From Calamus simplicifolius (taxonomy: Eukaryota; Streptophyta; Magnoliopsida; Arecales; Arecaceae): a stretch of DNA of 64,000 nucleotides. Where the stretch lies: assembly GCA_900491605.1 (NCBI GenBank), contig UESW01004422.1:520659-584658 (forward strand), in the 5' to 3' direction. The notes under the pieces were generated by a model that was given only the letters and a program-made list of their open reading frames with translations, was not told where the DNA came from and searched no databases. Shown here piece after piece: positions 21,987 through 33,460 of this stretch. Each line of letters opens with the position of its first letter. Position 1 is the stretch's first letter. Made by a program: the position numbers and the translations under genes.

Positions 21987-24956
21987 ATGGCTAGTGCCTC
22001 TTATATTAATCTTGGAGACATGGAGCATCCAATTGACGTCGCCTCGATGATCACTCCTACGGACTTGGAGAGCACTCGTCGGGATTACTGGTTTACAAGC
22101 GACGTCCGACTATGAGTTTCTGGTCCTGAACAGAGGGTATCCGATGAATTGGAAATGGAGACATTTTTCTACGGGAAAAGTTTCAAAGCAGGTCTCCATT
22201 TTCCTCTTCAGCCCCTAGTGAAAGATATATGAGGTACTGTGGCATTTGTCCCACCATGGTTATACCAAATAGTTGGCGTTATATTATCGGGTTTATCTCC
22301 ATATGCACGTTGGTGGGAGCAATAGCGACAGTTCCTCTGTTTCGGGCCTGCTACAACCTCACATCCTCTAAAGACTCAGCCTGGCCTTACATTGGACTAT
22401 GGAAGAACTTCAAGAGGATTTCAAAAGTTTTGACCTCCATCAAATGATAAAAATCTTAATTTTTTCTTGTTGAATGGGACACCGTATATGACTTCCCTCA
22501 TCAATGGGTGCCTTTCCCTATAGAGCCAAACAAGCCTCTAACATTGTCGAAGCAGGAAAAAGAAGACTTTGACATTCTTTACTGTAGTAAGGCATTTTTC
22601 ATTGGTACTCCCCTATCTGAAAAAGTCCTTTACAATGCTAGGCTGAGTAGAATTGATCCTCGAGGTAAGTTATGTATCACTTCTCCCATGTTTTGATACG
22701 TAGCGCGGCTAACCATCTAATGGTTCATATGTTGCAGTAATCGGGTCTGAGCTTGGGGCTCAGATGAGAGAAATGCTTAAGACTGACTTTGGTGGTCCGA
22801 GTAAAGGGAAAGGTGTGAAACGCCCCCGCACCATTTCATCGACTCCCACGAAAGGAAAGAGGGCTAAGCTTGAGCAAAAACTTCTTCCTTCATCCCCTTC
22901 TAAGCTCAGACTAGCTTTGTCGAGCCATTCACAGGAGGTAGTTAAGTCTCGATCCTTGAGTCCTTCGAGAAAAGGTGTCGGGGAGGAGCCGAACCTAGCC
23001 CCTATAATGGGCCTAGAATCTGGGGAGCAGACACCAGGAAATGAAGCTGAAGAAGCGGTGGCTCAGGAAGGGTTGGGGTTCGGTCACCTACCCAAACCAG
23101 TGGACGACGATTTTTAAGTGACAGAGTTTTATTACCCTATGGCCATCGATGTGTATTACTCTGAAGAAGATGACCCCGACGGTCAACGACAATTGAAGGA
23201 ATTGCCTTTTGAGGAGCATGCAGTTGCTCCTGTAGCGAACGAAACTTGCGTTGCCCTACCCGCGATGGAATCTACTCCTCACCAAGGAGAGGAAGAAAGG
23301 AGGGGTCCATCAGGCGAAAAGGAGTCTCCCTCGGTGAGGATAGATGACCAGGACCTTCAGGGACATCGACAGGTGATGATGAGGGGGGAATAGGCTGGCT
23401 CAAGCCTCTCATCCATCCTTCTGGCCGTCCCACTAAGGAATTACTATCCCAGATCGATAATTTTTTTGCCCTTCTTTGCTTGAAAGAGAATGTTTCAGTT
23501 GCCAAAGAGGAGGAGACCGAACGTTGGAAGGCCACCTTTATGGTTGAAGGGTTCGAAATACCCTTAGACTTGGAAGACTACATGTCAGTTTCCAGCCAAT
23601 ACATCTTGAGGGATATGAATACTTCTTGCCTTTGGATGAGCACTCTTCCTTTCCTTGTCCTCTTGGATGTTTTGTACGACTCTTTAAGCTTACCTATTTT
23701 GCTCTATTGTCGGTGACCCTCCTTCAACGGGTGCTTTATAGACGTTTAATTTCTGCCAACGAGTGCCACAGACAAATTCTGCACAAAGCTGATGCACTTC
23801 GGAGTGAACTAAGTTCAGCCAACAAGTATTCAGAAGAATTAACAAGGATACGAGCTGAGCTTGAAGAAGCCCAGAGATTAGCCGAGGAAGTCCAATCGGA
23901 GGCATCAAGATTTCGAGCTGAGGCCACCGAACTTGAGGAGGCTCAAAAATCAGCCGATAAAGCTCGATCGAAGTTATCGAAGTTTCGAGCCGATACCATA
24001 AAGGAGATTGATTTCTTAAATGGTAAGATGGCTGAGGAGAAACGCCGGTTTGAGAGTTGGTTTGAGTCTTATCAGAGGCAAATTGCCAACCTTACGGCCG
24101 AATTACACCAAACATGACTCGATGCCAGCAAAGATTGGACGAATCTTGAGCATGCCTGGCAGGAGATGAATAAGTATAAGAAGGAAAGAGAAAAGGATCA
24201 AAGAAGGACCAAGAAAGCGAAAGCTGCAATCGCTTGTCATACTGAAGAGGTGCATTTTCCTTTCACTCCTACGCATTAGCCTGTTTATTTCCTTTAATTG
24301 AAGCCAACTCGGCTGTTCATTCTGTTTGTTATTTTATTTTTTCAGCTGAAAAAGACTAAGGCCGATGCGTCGGAGAAAATGAAAGCTTTGACTGAGGATT
24401 TAGTCTCAAGCCAAAAGAAATGTTCTGAGCTCGAGCGCCATGTAATCGATTTCGATAATCAGATCACTTTGGCAATTGAGAGATACAAAACTTCAGGCAA
24501 GTTTATTGAAGCGCAACTTTAGTTCTTGAAGGAGGCGTATTGAATTGGGGCAGAGGATGTACGGATGAGAGTGATCCAAGAGTATCCAAACATCGATATC
24601 TAATTCTTGGAGACTAAGAGATATTATTTTCCATCATCGGCAGTCGAATCCTCAGCGGCGACTTCCTCATCCGTTAATGCTGGCGATGATGATGAAGACG
24701 CTCCCGACATCGACTTTGTGGTTGTCTTAGAAGGAGATCCAGTCGAGAATCCACCAAGCTTACCCAAGGAGCCGAGGCTTCTTAACCCTTGATCGGAAAA
24801 GATGAAGCCTTGTAGTCGATTGTTGATGGGGTTATGGCATTGGGGCCATCCCTCGAGGAAGCCGATGTCCCGCCAGCTGTTGGAAAAGTAGACCAACCGG
24901 GTCAGACCACTCCGAGCATTGCCGAAGTTGCTCTCGAGGATGAAGCCGGGCCTTAG
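21987..24956 (+). pseudogene. Antisense gene of the Tat-like element (Transposase_28-like plus coiled coil)
   Basis: A plus-strand gene, opposite to gag-pol, between the integrase side and the 3' LTR. Likely start ATG at 21987 ('MASASYINLGDMEHPIDV'), end TAG at 24954-24956. The first part matches the 'putative gypsy type transposon' domain pattern ('LHFPLQPLV', 'NSWRYIIGFISIC') across frame breaks near 22113-22230. The middle has basic, Ser/Pro-rich sequence (22764-23117) and an acidic part. About 23740-24115 is a long Glu/Ala/Arg coiled coil. Two stretches look like introns: 22665-22737 (GTAAGT...TTGCAG) and 24250-24345 (GT...TTTTTCAG), and the protein pattern resumes after each. Function is unknown even in the family. 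Stops at 22113, 23115-23117, 23391-23393 and 24115-24117 show it is broken here. Confidence 0.7.
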
Positions 24957-26994
24957 GGATTTTATTTTTTTCTATATTATTCTTTTTTATAATTTGAAAG
25001 ACTTATATGTCTTGTACTATCAATCCTTTATGGATGAAATTATGTTTTTTCCACAGCATTTCTTATTGATTTTGTGTATTTGGTAGTTTTTTGCTAAATA
25101 GAGCGGGTAGATTGGCTATACCAGAGCTTAGGAAGCCCCTGGCAATCTAACTTTGCCTAAGCAAACTGATAGTTCGGTTTTTTTTTTTTTTTTTCAAGGA
25201 TGGAGAATTGGCTCGATTTTACTTAAGATAGGAGAAATCGCTCGGCCTTGCCGAGGTAGGCCATTTGGCCTTATGAAGATGAAGGATATCATTCGGCCTT
25301 GCCAAGGTTTACTAATAAATCAATTTTTGCTGAGTCTTACAGAGGCCCTTACCTCGCAATTAATGTGCTCCCTTTTTTATGCATGGTTATCTTTTTCGTA
25401 CATCGAGCAATCAATTACTCTTAAGTCACCCGCTTTTCTGCAGATGCCTCTTCATATCTATCCGTACATTGGGAAGCCAAAAATGGTTCTTTGTATTTAA
25501 GTCGCTTGATCCGGGATTGAAAGAAAATCTTTTACTTCTTTTGCAGCCCGAGGGGAGACTTTCAGTACACCCCGTAGAGTCCACTGAGATGACGACATAT
25601 GGTCAATCTGTTAGCTCAAAAAATGCTCATTTTATTGGGTGAGGAGAAATTCTTCGAATTCCACTCGAGAGAGCAGATGGACGACATGTGGCCCTAATAG
25701 TGTAGAGTTATGGCGATCGGTGCGCTTTGAATCCTGAAACCCCCTCTGTATTGATGGAGGCCATCCCTGTCTGAAGGCTATAAAAGAGGGAGAGTGGGAT
25801 GCATCGAGCATAGTCGGAGAGCCTTTGTTATCCTGAGAGTGAAAGAAAACCTGTGAATTCTTTTCCATGCCGGAGACAAATGCTGAAGGGTTGGCCTTCT
25901 CTTGTGGGATTTGTTCTGGGTTTTATGGTTTGGATGAAGAAGTTGTTGAAAAGCAAGCCACTTCCAAGGAGTCGTAGAGTATGCCATCTCCTCGGAGCTT
26001 AAGTGTGAGGAGTAAAGAAGAGGAGGAGAGAAAGAATGGAGGAGCTATAGAGGTCATACCTGAAGTGGAAGGAAGGACGTGTAGAGGTCATACGGGCGCA
26101 TATGGGCGCTTTCTACTTGGCTCTATCTGTCTGTTTTGGAACCATAGAGACCATTGAAAATGTAATTTCTGAGAGGCCTCAGCTTTCACAAGCTTTTCGT
26201 CAACCATGGTAGCGTCCGATCCATCTGAAGATTCATTAGGTGGCTTCCTAGGAAAAGGAAAATTGAAGGTAAGTGTCATTGGGCCGTTTTCTTTCCATAT
26301 CTTTGCCTAGTGCCCTAGAGATCGCAACTTGATAGAGTTCTCTTTTTTGGGATAGAAGACCTACAGATGCAACACATGTAGCCGAAATCCATAGAATTTT
26401 TTTATATTTTATGTGTTGTATCACACTTGTAATGCCTTGCGATAAGCTTTAATCTTTGTAATGAATTACCTTGAAATAAAAGAATTTTTTATTTCAGCTT
26501 CTTGCCTCTTTTTGTTTGTGTTCTTAATGTATCAGTAGCTTCAGCCCTTTCCAAAGCATAAATCAAGCTTAAGCACGCAAAAACTCTTTAACTTGAACAA
26601 AGCACAGAAAAATTACTCGGACCCATTGCAACATAAGAATCTCCAATAGTATAGGGAAGGCTCGGCCCTGCCTAGACATAGGGGTATCTTATAAGGTACT
26701 CTTTTGCTATGAAAGAATAGTATACACCTAGTTTTTCTGGGATTCGAATGAATGTATCTGACCGAATGAAATTCATGTAGTGTTAGGAGCACTTAGGGGC
26801 CTAGCTTTTGCCAAGTATTTTGGCAATTTTGTTTAGCCCTACTGACGTTCGCCGAATCATGTTGAATCTTCAGGGACAGAGCGCTCAACTCATCTTAGAT
26901 TATATAAAGACCTAAGCGGCCTTGCTGACATTCAATGCAAGTTCAGTCATGCCAAAGCTCCCTAAGAATTCTCACCTAGCTTATTGAAACTAGG
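24957..26994. other. Internal spacer of the Tat-like element
   Basis: Non-coding spacer between the antisense gene and the integrase side. It contains scattered copies of the 'cggccttgccgagg' motif (about 25230-25310, 26660) that reach high density at 26995-27655. A possible small transcription unit (25779-25977) is listed separately. No conserved domain is seen. Confidence 0.55.
25779..25977 (+). other. TATA box plus 36-residue reading frame inside the element
   Basis: 'TATAAAAG' at 25779-25786 is followed 81 bp later by ATG at 25867 opening a 36-residue frame ('MPETNAEGLAFSCGICSGF...') that ends at 25977. It has a Cys-x-x-Cys pair and an acidic tail. A second short frame from 26207 reaches a 'GTAAGT' donor-like site near 26269. 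This could be a captured promoter and gene start or chance; I recognise no family. Confidence 0.3.
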
Positions 26995-27655
26995 TGAATT
27001 GCTCGGTCGTGCCGAGGGATAGAGAGGATTTTACCTTGCTCTGCTGAGATATGGAGATTGCCGGTCAAAGAAATTTTATTTGGTTCTGCCGAGGTACGAA
27101 GAGATTACTCGGCCCTACCAAGGTTGGAGACATTATTTTTTACTTGGCACTGCCAAGGTACGGAGAGATTGCTCAGCCTGTCGAGGTTCGAAGATAATTG
27201 GGCGGCTCTGCCGAGGTTCAGAGACAGATTATATTTTACTTGGTGCTACCAAGATACGAAGAGATTGCTCGGCCCTGCCGAGATTCAAAAATAGATTATA
27301 TTTTACTTGGCACTGCTAAGGTACGGAGAGATGCTCGGCCCTGCCAAGGTTCGAAGATAATTGCTCGGTCCTACCGAGGTTCGAAGACATATTATATTTT
27401 ACTTAGCACTGCCAAGGTACGGAGAGATTGCTCGGTCCTGCCAAGGTTCAGAGATAGATTATATTTTACTTGGTGCTGCCAAGGTACGGAGAGATTGCTC
27501 GGCCCTGTCGAGGTTCAGAGATAATTGCTCGGCCCTGTCGAGGTTCAAAGATAATTGCTTGGCCCTGTCAAGATTCAGAGACAGATTATATTTTACTTGG
27601 AGCTGCCAAAGTACGAAGAGATTGCTTGGCCCCATCGAGGTTCGGAAATAGTGGA
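26995..27655. repeat. Tandem array of short palindromic repeats in the Tat-like element
   Basis: Alternating units of about 30-40 bp. One type carries 'gctcggccctgccgaggtt', the other 'ttacttggcactgccaaggt' followed by 'acggagagatt'. Each core is itself an inverted repeat (CTCGGC..GCCGAG or TTGGC..GCCAA). About a dozen or more units, diverged. Long reading frames across it are by-products of the repeat. Tat elements commonly carry tandem repeats between pol and the 3' LTR. Confidence 0.85.
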
Positions 27656-27788
27656 CTCATGGGTTATCGATTGGGAAAACCTACCTTTTATCAATAGCTT
27701 TTGGGAAAGTGATTGAGACAGGAATATTGCGAATTTAAAAGTAAAGTTTCATCATTGTTGAACAGAATGAGCTTGGTATAAGTGTACT

Positions 27789-29019
27789 TTACTGATAGTA
27801 TATCCGGAGGTTATCTGTGGTCCACGTTCGAGAAATAGATTTTGTATCCAGATCTTGAAGTTTGTAAGTGCCAGGTCTAATGACCTTTGTAACCTGATAC
27901 GAGCCTTTCCAGTTTGGAGATAGCTTTTCTTGCTCTAATGGTTTGAAAACGAACACTTTGCGGAGTACAAGGTCACCGGGGAGAAACACCTTTCCTTTAA
28001 CTCGGGAGGAATGATACCGGGCCACTCATTGCTGTTATGCAGCCATTTGGATACGGACCTTTTCTCTGACTTCTTCTATTAAATCGAGATTGGTCGGAAG
28101 CTGTTCGTCATTCAACTCCTCTGAATAGCTTTTCACTCGTGGTGAAGGTAATCCCACCTCCATAGGGATGACGGCTTTACTGGTAAAGGCCATTCTGAAC
28201 GGAGTTTTGTCTGTGAGGATCCTCTGGGAGGTTTGGTAGGCCCACAAAACGTGATAAAGTTCATCTGCCCATTTGCCACATGCCCTATTGAGCCAAGCTT
28301 TGATTCTCTACAACAAGGTTCAGTTTGATACCTCTGCCTCATCGTTGGCTTGAGGGTGCTCGACTAATGTGAGTCAATGGCTGATGGCATGATCTTCATA
28401 GAACTCTCGAAACTTAGGATTGTCAATTTGTCTACCATTATCGGTGATGATGGTATGCGGAAGGCCGAACCGACAAATGATGGATCTCCATATGAAGTCC
28501 CTTACTTGAGCTTCAATTATCTGGGCGACTGCCTTGGCCTCGATCCACTTGGTGTAGTAGTCGATTACTACGAACAGAAACTTTTTCTGTCCCGTAGTAA
28601 AAGGAAAAGGACAGAGGATGTCCATTCCCCACTTAGCGAAGGGCTAGGCAGATAATGTTGGTGTCAGGTAAGTAGAAGGGAGCCTCTGAATATTTGAGTG
28701 CTGTTGAAATGAGTCGCAGGCTCGGACGATATCGTTAAAATCCTTCTGCATGGTCGGCCAATAATATTCTTGGCGCAACACTTTGTGGCATAAGGCTCGG
28801 CCACCAAGATGACTGCACATATGTCTTCATGAACCTTCTGAAGAGCATAATTAGCTTTTGACGGCCAAAAGCATTTGAGTAATGGCATAGAGAATGATCG
28901 CTTGTATAGCTGATCGTTAAGTAGGACAGTGTGATGCTTGCATTTTCAATTTCCTTGCCTCTTTTTGGTCCTCTAGGAGGGACCCCTCTTTGAGGTACTT
29001 GATAATTGAGTCGAATCAA
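27789..29019 (-). pseudogene. Integrase region of the Tat-like element, broken
   Basis: Retroviral-type integrase that would insert the cDNA. On the minus strand: a degraded zinc-binding N-terminal part (about 29019-28664); the catalytic core with 'MDILCPFPFTTGQKKFLFVV' (first Asp) from 28625 and 'LPHTIITDNGRQ' (second Asp); after a frame break, 'QANDEAEVSN' holding the likely catalytic Glu, then 'ELYHVLWAYQTSQRI' near 28260; finally a C-terminal beta-barrel-like part (28025-27789, 'SPNWKGSYQVTKVIRPGTYKL'). No chromodomain follows, as expected for Tat. Stops and frameshifts between the pieces make it inactive. Confidence 0.8.
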
Positions 29020-29362
29020 GATGGCTCGGCCTCAATCTGCATCACTCGGTCAGCTTCGACAATGCTAGACCTCTCAAGGACTTTTAGGTAAAATTTTTGC
29101 TCAAGGTCCATTGAGTCCGCGGTTGCCAAGCAAGATAGAAGGTTGGCGCATGTATTTTGGTTCTTGGAATCTGAACAACTTCAAGTCTAGAAAAATTAGA
29201 AGACAAGTCGCACACCTTTTGAAAATATTAAACCATATTTGGTTCCCGAGCTTCAAATTCTTTTCGCACATGAATGACAACCAGCTGGAAATTGGTGTAT
29301 GTGTTCAACCTCTTCACTGTTAAGTCGCAGGCGATTCAGAGTCCGACAAGTAGAGCTTCATA

Positions 29363-29575
29363 CTATGCTTCATTATTGGAGACTGGAAAGAAGAAACAGA
29401 TTCCATACTTGAATGTTGCACCTTTCGAACTGGTGAGGACTAATCCGATGCCAAAATCATTCATGCTGGAGGATCCATTTGCATGAAGCAGCCACAAAGC
29501 TTCAGGTTTTGGTTGCTCAAAAATATCCATAGTGGAACCATCCTTAGGTATGGTACACTCAAAGAGAAAATTCAT
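29363..29575 (-). pseudogene. Second (archaeal-like) RNase H remnant of the Tat-like element
   Basis: Minus-strand reading 'ALWLLHANGSSSMNDFGIGLVL' then 'NNEA', which fits the start of the additional RNase H domain that Tat elements carry between their first RNase H and integrase. The usual 'vDGSs' Asp is Asn here ('HANGSS'). The rest of the domain (29020-29360) is too decayed to follow. Inference rests on position and pattern. Confidence 0.6.
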
Positions 29576-29641
29576 TAGAATTTATGCCTTGATGGCTGGA
29601 CGAGGCTAATACTGAATATCATGTTCACTCAGCTCAATGGC

Positions 29642-30139
29642 CTATTTGGTCATCCTTTCCGACACTTCCGGACAGTGAATGATTGATTTGATAGGTTGGT
29701 CGGTTAAAATCACCATAGCATGTGCCTGAAAGTAAGGCCATAATTTTTGGACTGATGTTATCAAAGCTAACACTATCTTTTCAATCTGAGCGTACCTTGT
29801 CTCAGCATCCTGAATTAACTTGCTGACATAATAAATTAGCTTTTGGATTTTGTTTTCCTCTTGGATTAGCATAGACCTAATGGCACTTTCTGAAACTGCC
29901 AGATATAAATATAGCGTCTGTTCGAGCCTCAGGCTACTGAGAAGAGATGGTGAGCCCAGACATTTTTTGAGATCCTCGAAGGATTTTTGGCAGTTAGAAG
30001 TCCATTGAAAATTCTTGGCCGACCGAAGTGCCTTAAAGAAGGGCAAACATTTCTTGGCCGACCGAGCAACGAAGCGGTTGAGGGCCACTATCCTTTCGGT
30101 AAGATGCAACACTTCTTTAATCAAACCTAGAGGTGCCAT
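29642..30139 (-). pseudogene. First RNase H domain and RT connection, Tat-like element
   Basis: About 165 residues: the RT thumb/connection ('FVARSAKKCLPFFKALR', 'FQWTSNCQKSFEDLKKCL') followed by a Ty3-type RNase H-like fold ('LYLAVSESAIRSML', 'YYVSKLIQDAETRYAQIEK', 'VILTDQPIKSI'). These match the usual order after the RT palm. The first catalytic Asp position reads 'LAVSE', so activity is doubtful. A frame break separates it from the RT part. Confidence 0.8.
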
Positions 30140-30184
30140 CTGCTAGAGAGCTTGAATTTTCTGGGGGTTTGCTTCGATGCCTCG

Positions 30185-30918
30185 CTAGGAGACCATGAAG
30201 CCCAGAAATTTTCCAGAGTTGACTCCGAAGGCACACTTGGTTGGATTCAGCTTCATCTGATATTTTCTGAGTGTCACAAAGCTCTCTGTAAGATCATCAA
30301 TGTGCTGAGATACTTCTTTGCTCTTAACCAGCATATCATTGACATATACTTCCATGTTTTGATCAATCCGTTCTTTGAAAACCTTGTTAACCAACCTTTG
30401 GTAGGTTGCTCCTGCATTCTTCAAACCAAAAGGCATGACTCGGTAGTAATAAATGCCTCGGTCAGTGATGAAAGTGATCTTTTCCTCATCCTCGGGTGCC
30501 ATCCGAATTTGATTATAACTCGAATAAGTATCCATGAAGGTCAGCATCTGGTGGCCCGAGGTAGCGTCCACAAGCTAATCAATCTAGGGTAGAGAAAAAT
30601 TGTCCTTCGGGTAAGCCTTGTTGAGGTATGTGAAGTCGATATAGATTCTTCATTTGCCATTTGACTTCTTCATCATATAATATTTGCCAACCAATAAAGA
30701 TAATTTACTTTCCGAATGAAGTTAGCTTTGATGAGTTTGTCAACTTCCTCTTCAATGGCCTTCTGACGCTCAGGGGCAAAACTTCTTTTGCTCTGCTTGA
30801 TTGGCCGAAATATCTCATCCACGTTAAGGCGATGGACAAGAATATCTGGGTTGATCCCTAGCATATCTGAAGCGGACCAAGCAAAGACCTCAACATTTCT
30901 TCGGAGGAACTCGATCAA
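30185..30918 (-). pseudogene. Reverse transcriptase of the Tat-like element, mutated
   Basis: The minus strand 30918-30673 gives the RT N-terminal part ('VFAWSASDMLGINPDILVH' and 'IEEEVDKLIKANFIR'). After a break, 30571-30185 gives the palm ('FMDTYSSYNQIRMAPEDEEK', 'YYRVMPFGLKNAGATYQRLV'). The catalytic box reads 'VYVNDMLVKS' instead of the family's Y-V-D-D, so one metal-binding Asp is Asn. With the frame break this enzyme cannot work. Confidence 0.85.
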
Positions 30919-31137
30919 ATCTTATCGAGGCTTCCCCTTCAATTGTGATCCGACCCTTATGGTTCGGTCTGACCGAGCCTCGTCAAGCGGTACCTCTTTG
31001 AGTTCCTCGGCTGGCTCTCCTTGTTTCTTGGCAAAGTCCTTCCGAACATCTAGCCCATCGACCTCGGGTCTTCTGGACTGAAGATCAGCAACAAAGCAGT
31101 ATCGAGCCACAAGTTGATTTTTTTGAACTATTCCCAC

Positions 31138-31580
31138 TCCCCACTATGTAGGAAACTTCATGGCGAGATGAGGAATGGATGTAAAGGCCTTGAGAGACAT
31201 CTATTCGGGTCAGTCGAGGATTGCATTGTAGGGTGATTGAAGCTTGATTATCAAAAAATATGTATGAACGATTGCTACACTAGGCCAAGTGCTGGCTCGT
31301 ACCACCAACGTGATAACTCCTTCGGAAGTAATAGCATCGCCGATGAACCCTGCCAGGGTAGGCTCAGAGATCCTTCATTCGTAGCTTCATATTCATAAAT
31401 GCATCAAAATATAAAATATTAATGGAGCTTTCACTATCAACCAAAATATGATGTACATCATAATCGTTCAAATTAAGAGATACAACTAAAGCATCATCAT
31501 ATGGATACTATATCCCTTAAAGATCTTCATATGAGAAAGAGAGTTCCTCAGACCGACTCCTCTTTGGAGGGTTTTCTTCT
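31138..31580 (-). pseudogene. Aspartic protease remnant of the Tat-like element
   Basis: Around 31445-31390 (minus) the sequence reads 'LVDSESSINILYFDAFMNM', the flap-less start of the retroviral-type protease (family pattern vDSGSSvNIL). The catalytic D-S-G is D-S-E. Stop codons interrupt the rest. Position between gag and RT agrees. Confidence 0.65.
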
Positions 31581-31589
31581 TCACCTACC

Positions 31590-33060
31590 TGAGCTAGAGA
31601 GGATCCAATCATAGAAATCATATTGACATTGCCAACAACCGGTAGGTTCGGTGGAGGTAGTTGGTGCGGATCGGGTTGACGGTCTCCATTGTTCTGTTTG
31701 GCTCAGGTGCTCTTCTGAATTGATCCAACCTCCCTCAGCAGATAAGCTGCTCGATTTCATTTCAGAGATGCCAACACTCCTCTGTGTCATGCCCATAATC
31801 TCGATGAAATAGGTAATATTTTGTCATATCCCTCCAAGCCATGTTTCCTCGGAGGGATGGTTGCCGAGGGATCTGATGCTCGATCTCCATCAAGATTTGT
31901 GCTCTTGGTGCAGTGAGTGGAGTATACTGATTGAACCTCTGTACTGGACTTCGAGTGCGATTTCTAGATGGCGGAAGAGGAGCTCTTTGGTGGCGAGGCG
32001 GGCTTGCATAGCGAGAGGGTCGATTTTTCTCTAAGCCTTTAATCTCCTTCTTTTTGGAATGCTCGGCTCGAACTGACTTTCGCGATTTCTTGACCCTATA
32101 TTTATCCACCAGAGCCATCATGTTAGAGAGATTCTTCGCATAGTTGACCTCCAAGGCTAAGTAGAAGTCATCCTCCTTTGACACCTCTTTCGTCAAGGCA
32201 GACATGGCCACTTCATGGTTGAGGTGGTCTACCTCCAGCATGGCCATGTTGAAGCGACCAAGATAACTTCTCAAGGACTCCCCCTCTTGTTGCTTGACCT
32301 CGGAGAGGGAGTCAGACCTTCTTCGGTGGCAGCGACTACTGATGAACTGGCTAATGAATAGATAGCTCAGTTCGTCAAAAGAACTGATGGAACTTGGCTT
32401 CAAACCATTAAACCAAGTTATAGCAGATCCTCTGAGAGTGAAAGGAAAGGCTCGGCGCAGGATCGCATCTGACGCTCTATGGAACATCATGATGGATCGG
32501 AAGCTGCTCAGGTGATTATCAAGATCGATGGATCCATAGTATGGCTCAATGGTTGGGAGCTAACATTGAGAGGGATCATCTTCCGCATGATCTCCTTGGT
32601 GAAGGGGATGCCCTACTCCACCTTTGATTGGGGAGGAGGAGCCTGCTTGGCAGCATCTAGCTCTTGGAATCACTCCTGACACATCTTATGAAGCTGTTGC
32701 TGGACCTCCTCATCGTGGGTGGTAGGAGAGATGGGCCGAGAAGACTGCATTTGCGGCGTCAAGTCATGTTGGGAGTACACTGGAGAGAGAGATCGAGCTT
32801 ATTGAGATCTAGGTGGGCTCTTTCCTTCCACCCTCTGCGGTGTTAGTTTAGGCCCTTTGTGGTTGGACTGCTGTAGAAAGCTCATGATTTCGAGCAGATT
32901 GGAAGATGAAATCATCGGCGCAACAGGGGCAACACCTCCGTCGGGAAGTTGTGGAGCTGGTGCAGTTGGAAGAGGAACTCTATGGAGCCCCTGTACCAGC
33001 TGGGTCAGAGCTTGGACCTAGTGAACCGGTATGGCAAACTGGTCCTGAGTGACCATGTAA
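31590..33060 (-). pseudogene. Gag of the Tat-like element, broken
   Basis: Structural capsid protein. On the minus strand the N-terminal part is Pro/Gln-rich with 'MISSSNLLEIMSFLQQSNHK' near 32915. The capsid (Retrotrans_gag) core is at 32490-31762 with 'FPFTLRGSAITWFNGLKPSS', 'SFDELSYLFISQF' and 'QQEGESLRSYLGRFNMAMLE'. After it comes an Arg/Ser/Pro-rich nucleocapsid-like tail and 'YYLFHRDYGHDTEECWHL', a typical degenerate zinc-knuckle (HRDxGHxTEEC). Stops and frame changes break the N-terminal third. Confidence 0.85.
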
Positions 33061-33179
33061 CATTATTTGCGAGATTAGGCCTTTGGGATGCGGCCTGTTC
33101 TGGAGCATCTGAGGTTGCTCTTCTTCGATTGGCCATTGAGGGATTGTTCTTCCAAGTTTAGCGGGACTTGAGGGCCCTT

Positions 33180-33197
33180 CCTCTAGTGCCAATCTAT
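33180..33197 (-). promoter_or_regulatory. Primer-binding-site region of the Tat-like element
   Basis: On the minus strand, just after the 5' LTR end ('...cggca'), the sequence is 'atagattggcactagagg'. A TGG-type site a few bases after the LTR fits a tRNA primer site; I cannot name the tRNA. Confidence 0.5.
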
Positions 33198-33460
33198 TGC
33201 CGTTGAACCATGTTCTTCGGCTTGGGTGCAGCCTACGTCTGGATCCAGGTTGCAATCTTTCGTTCGAGTGAACCTGCAAGACAGTCCTCACACAGAAAGC
33301 ATTGGGGGTGGCCCCGGTGGAAGACCCTTTGACGCTCAAGTTAGTGAAGATTCACAACAAACAGATGTGAGAAGAAGGCTCTTGCAGAAGAGTCTCTCAA
33401 GAATGGTCTCTTGAGGACTGCTTGAGCTCTCTTAGTTTCCATTGAGCGTACCTGAGGAAG
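33198..33460 (-). repeat. 5' LTR of the Tat-like element, left piece
   Basis: Aligns with the start of the 3' LTR (20682-20950) and breaks off at 'ctgaggaagc', where unrelated AT-rich DNA starts. The homology resumes at about 46036. Confidence 0.85.

Noticed and set aside
27058..27697. Several overlapping plus-strand frames rich in Arg, Tyr and Cys
   Set aside because: They are translations of the palindromic tandem repeat and have no independent support.
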